Of a stretch of 64,000 nt of DNA, positions 33,851 to 42,283 are shown one piece after another (the first letter of the stretch is position 1; each line of letters begins with the position of its first letter). Below the pieces are notes generated by a model. It was not told where the DNA came from. It did no database searches and saw nothing but the letters and a program-made list of their open reading frames with translations. The stretch is from positions 85,184 to 149,183 of the forward strand of contig CAJYLO010000017.1 of the NCBI GenBank assembly GCA_913776245.1, in the 5' to 3' direction. The DNA is from an uncultured Chryseobacterium sp. (GTDB taxonomy: Bacteria; Bacteroidota; Bacteroidia; Flavobacteriales; Weeksellaceae). Both the position numbers and the translations under genes were made by a program.

Positions 33851-35785
33851 TTAGTTGTTGAAAAAAGTTGATTGGTCTATAGAAGATGAAGAAGCATTGC
33901 CACCTGCAACCGTGTAAAGTGTAATGGTTGCAGTTGTATAACCTCTTTCGCTGTCTTCAAAATATTCTGTTCCGTCAAATTCGGAAAAATGAACATCAGA
34001 TTCAAAATTTCCCTTTGTTCCACAACTGTTGGTTAAAGTAGGATTCCAATCGTTGCCATAGAAAACTCTTATTTTATATGAACCTTGTGCGATATTAGAC
34101 ATTGTGAAACTTGAATTTTTTCGGACATATTCATTTCTAATAGTTCTTCCATTCGCTAAACTATATAAACATAAAATTGCGTCTGAACTTCCACCATTAT
34201 CAATAGTAAGTGTTGCGTTTCCACTATAAATACCTTTTCCAAAACATCCATCAAGAGGTGAAGCACCATCTTTTAGTTGATTACCTTTGTATTCGCTTTC
34301 TACTGGTTGTGCATATTCTTCAACAGGTGTCGTGGTTGTCGTTGGGGAACTATAGGAATTGTCGTTTGAATAATTTGTTGACGGACTTGTGTAACTTTCG
34401 CTTGCAGAACTGTTGTTGTAAGATGACGAAGATTTATTTGAATTAGAAATAGCAATAATTACTCCTATTACTACAGCAATACCAATTAACCATAAGCATC
34501 CTGAATTATTGTTTGAACTGGAACTTGAAGTGGCTCTTGTAGCTGTTGTAGTCCTTGTTTGCGTTGGCGTTGACACAGTTCTCTGTCTTACTAAATTGGC
34601 AATATCAATTTTGGTCTTTAATTCTGTGAGTTGCTTTTTTGCATCTAAAAGGTTCTCTTGAGTTTCAGATTTCAATCCCGTTATACTGTTGGCTTTGTTA
34701 ATTAAGTCAATAGAAACGTCAATATTTGAATACGAATTCCATACACTTACTGACATTGCTCTCAAAGACAAGGCAACTTGATTTTTAATTTCGTCAAAAG
34801 TTCTTGGCAGTCTGTTTACGTCAGGAATAGAGATAGATGAATTTACCCAAGTAAGAAGAGAGTTTGGTGTTAGTGTTTTACTTTCAATTTCTTCAAGTTT
34901 ACTTTTTGTTTGAATAAGATAGCCTGCGTATTTTCTCAAAATTGGTGCATTCCTTTCTTCCTCAATTCTCTCTTGGTTTTTTCGTTTTACTATTTCGTAA
35001 TTCTTTTGAAAGGTTGGTTTATTTAAGCCGTCAATATTCAAAGTGAGAATATGTTCAAGCAAATCTTGGCTCACTTGCGTATTATCAAAATTATCCCAAA
35101 TAGCAACATTCAAATAGTTGATTTCATTGGCTATTTTCAGAATTTGGCTTTGAAAATAATTGGGTAAACAGTTTAAGGGTTCAGTTGGGAAATAATCTGT
35201 AACTAAATCAACTACTTCTTGAATATCATCGTCATCATATACACTTTCCTCGTTTTTAATATCGGTTCGTATTTTTGATATTTCTGATAGCCTGTTTTGT
35301 AAAATGTTGGAAACGCCTTTGTAAGCAGTGTTTACATTGTTTTGAGAAACAAGGAAAGACGTTTTAAGGATAGATTTTAGTAGTTCAACATCTTCATCTT
35401 CAAAAGCATTTGAAAGAGCCTTGTCAAACTTTGGTGCATAATATGGACTAATGAAATTTACAAAGTCTGGTAATTTAAAAATGCTGTCTTGTTTAAAACT
35501 ATCAAATACATTTTCATTGCCATTTACTAAGAACTCATTGAGCTTTTTGTTTGATGTCAGGTTTAAATAATATTCTTTCAGGTCGTTGTTAGAAAGTTCA
35601 TCAATTGCTTTTTCACAATCGCCTTTTGAGAGTTGAAGTCCGTAATAATCGTAGTGACCATCGTCTGATAAGTCAATGTCTGCAAAAAGTCTTCGTTTCG
35701 CCTTTTTTATTGTGTCGCTATCTATTTGGCTACTGTCCGCTACAGTTGTAAGCCGAAGAATTTCTATTGGGTTGATGAATTGCAT
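33851..35785 (-). CDS. Membrane-anchored J-like protein, first gene of the Hsp70 operon
   Basis: 644 residues. The first ~75 residues resemble a J domain: PIEILRL, then TIKKAKRRLFADIDLSDDG, then a CEKAIDELSNNDLKEYY helix. The HPD tripeptide is missing; the equivalent stretch is DIDLSDDG (36-43). Residues 80-400 are helical with a coiled region (KKQLTELKTKIDIANLV). A Ser/Thr-rich linker precedes one transmembrane helix (GCLWLIGIAVVIGVIIAIS, ~429-447). A second low-complexity Ser/Thr/Asn stretch (448-490) and a C-terminal beta domain with YKIRVFYGNDW follow, probably on the other side of the membrane. Confidence 0.7.
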   Translation of the reverse strand: MQFINPIEILRLTTVADSSQIDSDTIKKAKRRLFADIDLSDDGHYDYYGLQLSKGDCEKAIDELSNNDLKEYYLNLTSNKKLNEFLVNGNENVFDSFKQDSIFKLPDFVNFISPYYAPKFDKALSNAFEDEDVELLKSILKTSFLVSQNNVNTAYKGVSNILQNRLSEISKIRTDIKNEESVYDDDDIQEVVDLVTDYFPTEPLNCLPNYFQSQILKIANEINYLNVAIWDNFDNTQVSQDLLEHILTLNIDGLNKPTFQKNYEIVKRKNQERIEEERNAPILRKYAGYLIQTKSKLEEIESKTLTPNSLLTWVNSSISIPDVNRLPRTFDEIKNQVALSLRAMSVSVWNSYSNIDVSIDLINKANSITGLKSETQENLLDAKKQLTELKTKIDIANLVRQRTVSTPTQTRTTTATRATSSSSSNNNSGCLWLIGIAVVIGVIIAISNSNKSSSSYNNSSASESYTSPSTNYSNDNSYSSPTTTTTPVEEYAQPVESEYKGNQLKDGASPLDGCFGKGIYSGNATLTIDNGGSSDAILCLYSLANGRTIRNEYVRKNSSFTMSNIAQGSYKIRVFYGNDWNPTLTNSCGTKGNFESDVHFSEFDGTEYFEDSERGYTTATITLYTVAGGNASSSSIDQSTFFNN

Positions 35786-35891
35786 TAGTTGGCTTATGTT
35801 ACATTTTACTTTGTAAAAATAGAAATATGTTTTGGTAGAAAATTACGGTTTTCCGTAAACGTGTCTGTCGAATGTTTGCGGTGCGGTTGGG

Positions 35892-35970
35892 GCAAAAGCA
35901 AATGTGCTGCAAAGCGTTGGCTTGTGCGTTTGGGTTGCAGCTCTTTTGATTTTGCTGAAGCGTTGGCTTG
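35892..35970. repeat. Imperfect palindrome upstream of the chaperone operon
   Basis: Arm GCAAAAGCAAATGTGCTGCAA (35892-35912) pairs with TTGCAGCTCTTTTGATTTTGC (35935-35955). GCGTTGGCTTG occurs at 35914-35924 and 35960-35970. Shared words (GCGTTGGCTTG, GCTCTTTTG, AATGTGC) relate it to the palindrome at the other end of the operon (30384-30458). Confidence 0.65.
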
Positions 35971-36092
35971 TCTGGTCATTCGTTTGTCTGTTCAATTTTT
36001 ATATACTATTGCGCTTATCCTCTTTAAATTTTTTTATAATTAATTGTAAATGATATAACTATTTTTTTTAAATTTGGATAAACGCGATACAA

Positions 36093-36344
36093 ATGATGAA
36101 TCCAAATCTTACAGAACAGTTTGTCACTATTCTTCGGATGCAGCGCTATGCAGACAAAAGCATCAAAACCGACACATTGCACCTTAATTACGAACATATA
36201 CGCTCTCATCCGCCAGGCAAAAGTATTGCTTTCTCTGGTTCTGCTAGAACTACTTCGTATGTATACACGCATATAACAGATGTTAGCAGGGCAAAGGTCA
36301 AAAGTCGCTTGACTATCTGTAAATCCTCTGATCAGAAAGCGTAA
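36093..36344 (+). pseudogene. Internally deleted tyrosine recombinase (integrase) remnant
   Basis: An 83-codon open frame joins two recognisable ends. The start, NLTEQFVTILRMQRYADKSIKT, resembles the SAM-like core-binding N-terminus of Xer/phage integrases (RYSxxTIxTY). The end, RTTSYVYTHITDVSRAKVKS, matches the region around the catalytic tyrosine (TTxIYTHVT...KVKSPLD) of Bacteroidota integrases. The ~200 residues with the Arg, His and Arg catalytic residues are missing. It is therefore non-functional and marks a past mobile element beside the chaperone operon. The match is by pattern, without a search. Confidence 0.55.
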
Positions 36345-36522
36345 CTTCATAAGACTTCTATATGTTTTCTTCGGATCAAATCCCATACAACACCGGTACA
36401 AGTCCGATACAGATCCGATAACATATCACACTTGTAACCTACTAACATCAGTTTTATATTTTTATTTAATCGAACGGTGAGCGAACAGTCCTCTTACAAA
36501 CCATCAACAAAAAACACAAAAA

Positions 36523-37245
36523 ATGGCAAGACTTAAAAAGAATGGTAATCTCAGCGGTGCTGTTGGGAACATCGTATTTGTAAACGATGGCGATAGAGTA
36601 TATGTACGTTCTAAACCGGGCGATGTGAAGCAAACAAAAAATACCAAAGTTGCAGCATCTGTATTTGGCTGGGTCAGTAAACAGGAAAAACAGTTCAGAC
36701 TCATCTTGCAGGACAAGATCGGATTGGTGCCGCAACAGTACTTTGCGGCCAGACATCTGGCGCGGCTTAGAAAGACAGTTGTTCAGCAGGAAGGCAGTTC
36801 CGGGAAAATGTTACCCAGGTTTCAGGAGCCGACAGCATTGATAGGCTTTGATTTTAATCCGAAGCTTGAGTGGGAAAGATGTACCAATTTCTTTCCGGTG
36901 TTTGAAATAGATCATAATCAGGTTTTCACCGTCACAATACCAGCTATAGCTTGGGGTAAAGAAATAAAACCACCAACAGCTGCTGATGTGGCAACTATTA
37001 ACATACACGCCATCCATACCGATTTGAATCAAAAAACGGTATCGGTAGATCTGTATTCTTCTCTGTCAGTACCGGTAAAAGAAAAGGAAATTTTATCATC
37101 ACAGGAATGGACATTCAGCATCCCGGAAAAAACAAAATGGCTTCTGGTTATTGCCATGATAAACTTTGAATCGGCTAAAAAACCATTGGAAAAAACAGAA
37201 AAAACTGCCGGGACTTACCTCTGGGCAAAGAAAATACAAGATTGA
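36523..37245 (+). CDS. Uncharacterised Bacteroidota protein (MARLKKNG...GAVGN type)
   Basis: 240 residues. The opening MARLKKNGNLSGAVGNIVFV with a following VYVRSKPGDVKQTKNTKVAA resembles the N-termini of a Bacteroidota family of hypothetical proteins (DUF6266-like) in which a Gly-rich start is followed by a strand and an RSxP motif. The C-terminal ~130 residues are beta-rich (FDFNPKLEWERC, VFTVTIPAIAWGKEI, WLLVIAMINFES). No signal peptide. Function is unknown. It has its own leader and stands alone between the integrase remnant and glgB. Confidence 0.75.
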   Translation: MARLKKNGNLSGAVGNIVFVNDGDRVYVRSKPGDVKQTKNTKVAASVFGWVSKQEKQFRLILQDKIGLVPQQYFAARHLARLRKTVVQQEGSSGKMLPRFQEPTALIGFDFNPKLEWERCTNFFPVFEIDHNQVFTVTIPAIAWGKEIKPPTAADVATINIHAIHTDLNQKTVSVDLYSSLSVPVKEKEILSSQEWTFSIPEKTKWLLVIAMINFESAKKPLEKTEKTAGTYLWAKKIQD

Positions 37246-37370
37246 AAAACGCCGCTCTCCGATAAAGCTCTCTGTTGAAAATATGGTGATTTCTGAAGTT
37301 TAAAACTTTAATACTAATTAACAAAATCTTTATCTGGTGTGTCAATTAATTTCTCTATCTTGGTAAAGGC

Positions 37371-37410
37371 ATTATAAATGATAACAAAGACATTATTTAT
37401 CATTTATAAT
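37371..37410. promoter_or_regulatory. Perfect 14-bp inverted repeat upstream of glgB
   Basis: ATTATAAATGATAA, 12-base loop, TTATCATTTATAAT, ending 28 bp before the glgB start. It could be an operator or a leader hairpin. Sequences of this A/T type recur in spacers, so specificity is uncertain. Confidence 0.4.
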
Positions 37411-37438
37411 TTATAATCCATCATTTATAATTATCTTT

Positions 37439-39385
37439 ATGTCGGTACAGCCATACTCATTATTTTCGGATTTCGATATCTATCTTTTCCGCTCCGGGAA
37501 ACACACCAGACTGTACGAAAAGTTCGGTTCTCATAAAATTGAGGTCAATGGTTTTTCCGGTGTTTATTTTGCAGTCTGGGCGCCGAATGCAACTGAGGTT
37601 TCCGTAATGGGGAATTTCAATGGATGGAATGCTTTTTCGCATCCATTGGCCGGCCGCTGGGATCAGTCCGGCATTTGGGAAGGTTTTATCCCGGGATTGG
37701 ACTTTGGTGAGGTTTACAAATATGGCATCCGCACAACAGACGGACTTCTGCTGGAAAAAGCCGATCCTTTCGGCCTTTGTTTTGAAAATGCTATGCAGGC
37801 CGGATCTACGGTTTGCACCACCTGGTATGAGTGGCAGGATAAAGACTGGATGGAAAAACGATGGCGCTACAACAGTTTGGAATCGCCGATTTCGGTTTAC
37901 GAGATGCATCTCGGTTCCTGGATGCGCGATCCTGCAAACACTGAAAGATTCCTGAGTTACGGAGAGATCGCAGACCGGTTAGTTCCTTACCTCAAAGCCA
38001 TGAATTTTACCCACGTAGAATTTATGCCTGTGATGGAATATCCGTACGATCCGAGCTGGGGTTATCAGATCACAGGCTTTTTTGCTGCGACATCAAGATT
38101 TGGCGGGCCGCAGGAATTGATGTATTTGATTTCTGAACTTCATAAAAACAATATTGGTGTTTTTCTGGATTGGGTGCCTTCCCATTTTCCGGGAGATGCA
38201 AACGGACTTCACCGTTTCGACGGCTCTTTTTTATATGAACACGAAGATCCGAGAAAAGGTTTCCACCCCGATTGGAAATCCTATATTTTTAATTACGGAA
38301 GGCCGGAAGTCAAATCATTTCTGATTTCAAATGCGATATTTTGGCTGGATCGTTATCATGCAGACGGATTGCGTGTGGATGCCGTAACATCAATGCTGCA
38401 TCTCGATTATTCCAGAAACGAAGGCGAATGGGAACCGAATATCTATGGCGGAAATGTGAATCTGGAAGCCAAGAAGTTTTTGCAGGATTTCAATACGGCA
38501 GTTTATAAAGAATTTCCCGATGTTCAGACCATTGCAGAAGAAAGTTCTGATTTTCCAAGATTAACCAAACCTGTTCATGATGATGGCATTGGTTTCGGAA
38601 TGAAATGGATGATGGGCTGGATGCATGATACATTGGATTATTTCAAGGAAGATCCGATTAACAGAAGATACCATCATAATAAAATTACGTTTACCAGCAC
38701 TTATATGTATAATGAAAATTATATGATGCCATTATCTCACGATGAGGTCGTGCACGGTAAAAGCAGCCTGATTTACAAAATGCCTGGTGATGAGTGGCAG
38801 AAATTCGCCAATCTTAGGGCGATGTACGTTTATATGTTCACCAATCCGGGAGCAAAATTATTATTTATGGGTGGTGAGTTTGCACAGACTACCGAATGGA
38901 ACTTTAAAAGTTCACTGGACTGGCATCTGCTTCAATATCCTGTCCATAAAAATCTTCAGGAGTTTGTAAAGGATCTTAACTTGCTTTACAAAACACATTC
39001 TGCACTGTATGAATTACAGTTTTCCCCTTATGGTTATGAATGGATTGATGGTGATGACAGGGATAATTCGATCTTTATTTACCTTAGAAAAAGTAAACAT
39101 TCTAAGGAAGTACTGATGACAGTTCTTAATCTTACCCCAAGAAGTTTTGATTACAGAATTGGTGTGGATGAACATACCGACTGGAAGGTTATATTGAACT
39201 CTGATGATGAAAAATACGGTGGAAGCGGAGTAGAACCGTTGATTTCCCAATATCTTGACGAAGGCTGGAACAACCGGAAGAATTCTATTATCCTCAGATT
39301 GCCGCCATTGTCAGGCTTGGTTCTCAAACAGAGTAAAAAAATTAAAAAATCTAATATTTCCGAATTTTTAAAACGTAAAAAATAA
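37439..39385 (+). CDS. glgB: 1,4-alpha-glucan branching enzyme
   Basis: 648 residues. Makes alpha-1,6 branches in glycogen. The N-terminal CBM48 domain (VYFAVWAPNATEVSVMGNFN) is followed by the GH13 barrel with DWVPSHFP, GLRVDAVTSML (nucleophile Asp), TIAEESSDFP (acid/base Glu) and LSHDEVVHGK. GlgB-specific EFMPVMEYPYDPSWGYQ and GKSSLIYKMPGDEWQKFANL are present. It heads the glgB-glgA-glgC run; glgA starts 13 bp after its stop. Confidence 0.97.
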   Translation: MSVQPYSLFSDFDIYLFRSGKHTRLYEKFGSHKIEVNGFSGVYFAVWAPNATEVSVMGNFNGWNAFSHPLAGRWDQSGIWEGFIPGLDFGEVYKYGIRTTDGLLLEKADPFGLCFENAMQAGSTVCTTWYEWQDKDWMEKRWRYNSLESPISVYEMHLGSWMRDPANTERFLSYGEIADRLVPYLKAMNFTHVEFMPVMEYPYDPSWGYQITGFFAATSRFGGPQELMYLISELHKNNIGVFLDWVPSHFPGDANGLHRFDGSFLYEHEDPRKGFHPDWKSYIFNYGRPEVKSFLISNAIFWLDRYHADGLRVDAVTSMLHLDYSRNEGEWEPNIYGGNVNLEAKKFLQDFNTAVYKEFPDVQTIAEESSDFPRLTKPVHDDGIGFGMKWMMGWMHDTLDYFKEDPINRRYHHNKITFTSTYMYNENYMMPLSHDEVVHGKSSLIYKMPGDEWQKFANLRAMYVYMFTNPGAKLLFMGGEFAQTTEWNFKSSLDWHLLQYPVHKNLQEFVKDLNLLYKTHSALYELQFSPYGYEWIDGDDRDNSIFIYLRKSKHSKEVLMTVLNLTPRSFDYRIGVDEHTDWKVILNSDDEKYGGSGVEPLISQYLDEGWNNRKNSIILRLPPLSGLVLKQSKKIKKSNISEFLKRKK

Positions 39386-39398
39386 TTAGTAGAAGTCA

Positions 39399-40805
39399 AT
39401 GAAAATATTTCACCTTTCTATGGAATGTTATCCTGTTGCAAAAGTCGGAGGTCTGGCAGATGTGGTAGGAGCTTTACCAAAATATCAGAATAAAATGGGA
39501 TTGGATGCCAAAGTTGTGATGCCCTGGTATAACAAACCATTTTTCTATAACCACGATTTCGAGATCGTCTTTGATGGGTTTATTCATCAGTCGTTCCATA
39601 TGTATCAGGTCCAGGTTTACAAGGAAAAGAGCAATGTTCTGGGATTTGAACTCTATCTGGTAAAGATTCCGGGGTTGCTGGACAGGGAAAATGTTTATGG
39701 CTATTGGGACGAGAGCCAGCAGTTTATCGCTTTTCAGCACGGTGTTTTGCACTGGATGAGCGCAATGCAGATTCGACCGGATATTTTACACTGTCACGAT
39801 TATCACACCGGCCTGGTTCCTTTTATGATTGACAATTGCTATGAATTTCGTTTTCTGAAGGGGGTTAAAACGATTGGAACCATTCATAATGGCGAATACC
39901 AGGGTAGTATGGATTGGCAGATGTCCAGCTTCCTGCCGCACTTTGACGGTTGGAAATGGGGACTTCTTGACTGGAATGGCAGGATCAATCCGATGGCGGC
40001 AATGATCAAATCCTGCAACGCTTTCAATGCGGTTTCCGGTGGTTATCTGGAAGAATTGTTTTACAGCTTTCAGGGCCTGGAACCGCTTATGAATCAGGAA
40101 CGTCAGAAAGCCTTCGGCATCATCAATGGCATCGATACGGAAGTCTGGAACCCGGAAACCGATGATATGCTGAAATTCAATTATAATAAAGATTACGCTG
40201 AGGAAGGAAAATGGGAAAATAAAAAAGTCATCTGTGCAGAATACGGACTGAATCCGAATCTTCCTTTGTTCGGCTTTATAGGTAGGTTTGCCGGAGAAAA
40301 AGGGGCGGATCTTTTGCCTGAGATTGTACAGAAAAGTATCCAGGAAACCAACGGTTCTCTCAACATTATTGTTCTGGGTTCCGGTAATCAATATATCGAA
40401 AACAGACTGAAGGAATTGCAGCATCAGTTTAGTATTAACTTTGCGCTGGATTTAGGCTATAAGGAATATTTGTCGCACCAGATCTATGCTTCGGCAGATT
40501 TCTTGCTGATGCCAAGCCGTGTGGAGCCTTGCGGACTGAATCAGATGTATGCTATGCGTTATGGAACTGTTCCGGTAGTACGGTACACTGGCGGTCTCCG
40601 GGATACGGTTCAGGATATTTCAACGGGTGGAGCGGGACTTAATTTTACCTTTGCGGGAGCAGATGATGCCGTTCACGCCATCAAAAGAGCACTGCATATC
40701 TACAGCCAGAAAGAATTGATGAAAGGGCTGGTTTACAATAATATGTCATTTGACTTCTCGTGGGAAAAATCGGCAAAAAATTATTCACAGTTATACCATT
40801 ATTAA
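39399..40805 (+). CDS. glgA: Glycogen synthase (ADP-glucose type)
   Basis: 468 residues, GT5 family. Adds glucose from ADP-glucose to the growing chain. The N-terminal ADP-glucose-binding KVGGLADVVGALPK motif (~15-28), TIHNGEYQG, and C-terminal GT-B motifs FIGRFAGEKGADLLPE and SRVEPCGLNQMYAMRYGTVP with catalytic Glu are present. It sits between glgB and glgC, so branching, elongation and substrate supply are encoded together. Confidence 0.96.
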   Translation: MKIFHLSMECYPVAKVGGLADVVGALPKYQNKMGLDAKVVMPWYNKPFFYNHDFEIVFDGFIHQSFHMYQVQVYKEKSNVLGFELYLVKIPGLLDRENVYGYWDESQQFIAFQHGVLHWMSAMQIRPDILHCHDYHTGLVPFMIDNCYEFRFLKGVKTIGTIHNGEYQGSMDWQMSSFLPHFDGWKWGLLDWNGRINPMAAMIKSCNAFNAVSGGYLEELFYSFQGLEPLMNQERQKAFGIINGIDTEVWNPETDDMLKFNYNKDYAEEGKWENKKVICAEYGLNPNLPLFGFIGRFAGEKGADLLPEIVQKSIQETNGSLNIIVLGSGNQYIENRLKELQHQFSINFALDLGYKEYLSHQIYASADFLLMPSRVEPCGLNQMYAMRYGTVPVVRYTGGLRDTVQDISTGGAGLNFTFAGADDAVHAIKRALHIYSQKELMKGLVYNNMSFDFSWEKSAKNYSQLYHY

Positions 40806-40921
40806 TTCGTAGATGCCAGCTGATGATTTATGAAAATATTTTGTTAACATTGGCTTAATATTTGAAAACAATTCTTAACTTTATAAAATAACTAGAAAAT
40901 AATATATAACCAGCACAATTT

Positions 40922-42190
40922 ATGAAAGATAGCGTAATCTCCATAGTATTAGGAGGTGGAAGAGGAAGCCGACTGTTTCCTTTGACTTACAGCAGATCCA
41001 AACCGGCAGTTCCTATTGCGGGAAAATACCGTTTGGTGGATATTCCGATTTCCAATTGTCTCAATTCCGGGCTGAACAGGATTCTGGTATTGACACAGTT
41101 TAACTCGGCGTCATTGAACTCACATATCAAGAATTCTTATCACTTTGATATTTTTAGTAAAGGTTTCGTTGATATTCTGGCTGCTGAACAGAATGTTGAA
41201 AATGAAAACTGGTACCAGGGAACAGCAGATGCCGTTCGCCAGACCATGAAGCATCTTGACAAGTATGAGTATGAGTACATCCTGATTCTTTCCGGCGACC
41301 AGCTTTACCAGATGGACTTCAAAAAAATGATCGATTTCCACAAAGATAATGGTGGAGATATCACCATTGCCACCATTCCGGTTAATGCAAAGGATGCCAC
41401 AGGATTCGGAATTATGAAAGCTGATGAAGAAGGCAATATTACGGCATTTACAGAAAAGCCAAGCCTTGATGTTTTGAAGGACTGGAAATCCGAGACCAGC
41501 GAAGAGAGCAAAGCCAAAGGTAAAGAATATCTTGCTTCTATGGGAATATATGTATTTACCAAAAATGTGCTTAGAAAGCTTTTTGCGGATTATGAAGGGG
41601 ATGATTTCGGAAAAGATTTCATTCCTGCTTCCATTGGAAATCTTAATGTCCTCAGCTATCAGTATGATGGTTACTGGACCGATATCGGTACCATTGAATC
41701 TTTTTATGAGGCCAATCTGGATCTCGCTCAGGATCTGCCACAATTTAATCTTTTCAGCTCCAACCCCATCTATACAAGAGCAAGGATGCTCCCGCCTACC
41801 AAAATTAATGGATCCTATGTAAGTAAGACTATTTTTGGTGATGGCTGTATTATTCTTGCCGACAAAATAGAAAATTGTATCATCGGAAACAGAACCAGAG
41901 TAGACCGGGGAACTACTATTGTCAATTCCTATGTAATGGGTGCCGACTATTATCAGACGGCTAAAGAAGTTGCTGACAATGAGGTGAGCGGAAAAACTAA
42001 TATGGGAATAGGAAAGTACTGTTATATAGATATGGCTATTCTGGACAAGAACTGTTTTATTGGAAATAACGTCAGAATTATAGGAGGCAAACATCATCCT
42101 GATGGTGATTATGATACCCATTCCATAAAAGATGGTATCGTGGTTATCAAGAAAAATGCAGTAATCCCCGACGGAACGAATATTATGTAA
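40922..42190 (+). CDS. glgC: Glucose-1-phosphate adenylyltransferase
   Basis: 422 residues. Makes ADP-glucose from glucose-1-phosphate and ATP. Nucleotide loop LGGGRGSRLFPLTYSRSKPA (~12-31), IPISNCLNSG, active-site NWYQGTADAVRQ, FTEKP, and YWTDIGTIESFYEANLDL. The C-terminal left-handed beta helix has many hexapeptide turns (CIIGNRTRVDRGT). It is the usual control point of glycogen synthesis. The 116-bp gap after glgA leaves room for its own promoter. Confidence 0.97.
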   Translation: MKDSVISIVLGGGRGSRLFPLTYSRSKPAVPIAGKYRLVDIPISNCLNSGLNRILVLTQFNSASLNSHIKNSYHFDIFSKGFVDILAAEQNVENENWYQGTADAVRQTMKHLDKYEYEYILILSGDQLYQMDFKKMIDFHKDNGGDITIATIPVNAKDATGFGIMKADEEGNITAFTEKPSLDVLKDWKSETSEESKAKGKEYLASMGIYVFTKNVLRKLFADYEGDDFGKDFIPASIGNLNVLSYQYDGYWTDIGTIESFYEANLDLAQDLPQFNLFSSNPIYTRARMLPPTKINGSYVSKTIFGDGCIILADKIENCIIGNRTRVDRGTTIVNSYVMGADYYQTAKEVADNEVSGKTNMGIGKYCYIDMAILDKNCFIGNNVRIIGGKHHPDGDYDTHSIKDGIVVIKKNAVIPDGTNIM

Positions 42191-42198
42191 TTATTACC

Positions 42199-42236
42199 TA
42201 TTAAACCTTTCGGAAACGGAAGGTTTAATTTTTTTA
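42199..42236 (+). terminator. Terminator after glgC
   Basis: TTAAACCTT pairs with AAGGTTTAA around CGGAAACGG-type loop, followed by seven T. Confidence 0.85.
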
Positions 42237-42283
42237 ATTTTGGCAGATTATTTGTCTCAGTACCTATTCATATATCATAATTA

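Larger units (their letters stand above)
35786..36522. other. 737-bp spacer between the chaperone operon and the next gene
   Basis: Contains the palindrome at 35892-35955 and the integrase remnant at 36093-36344. Near 36400-36422 there is a short direct repeat of TCCGATA, twice 12 bp apart, upstream of the following gene. The promoter of the chaperone operon should be at 35790-35850, but no perfect TAnnTTTG box is seen there. Confidence 0.5.

Noticed and set aside
35789-36043. 84-codon plus-strand frame in the spacer
   Set aside because: It runs through the palindrome, has no recognisable domain and unusual Cys/Trp/Leu-rich composition; best read as non-coding.
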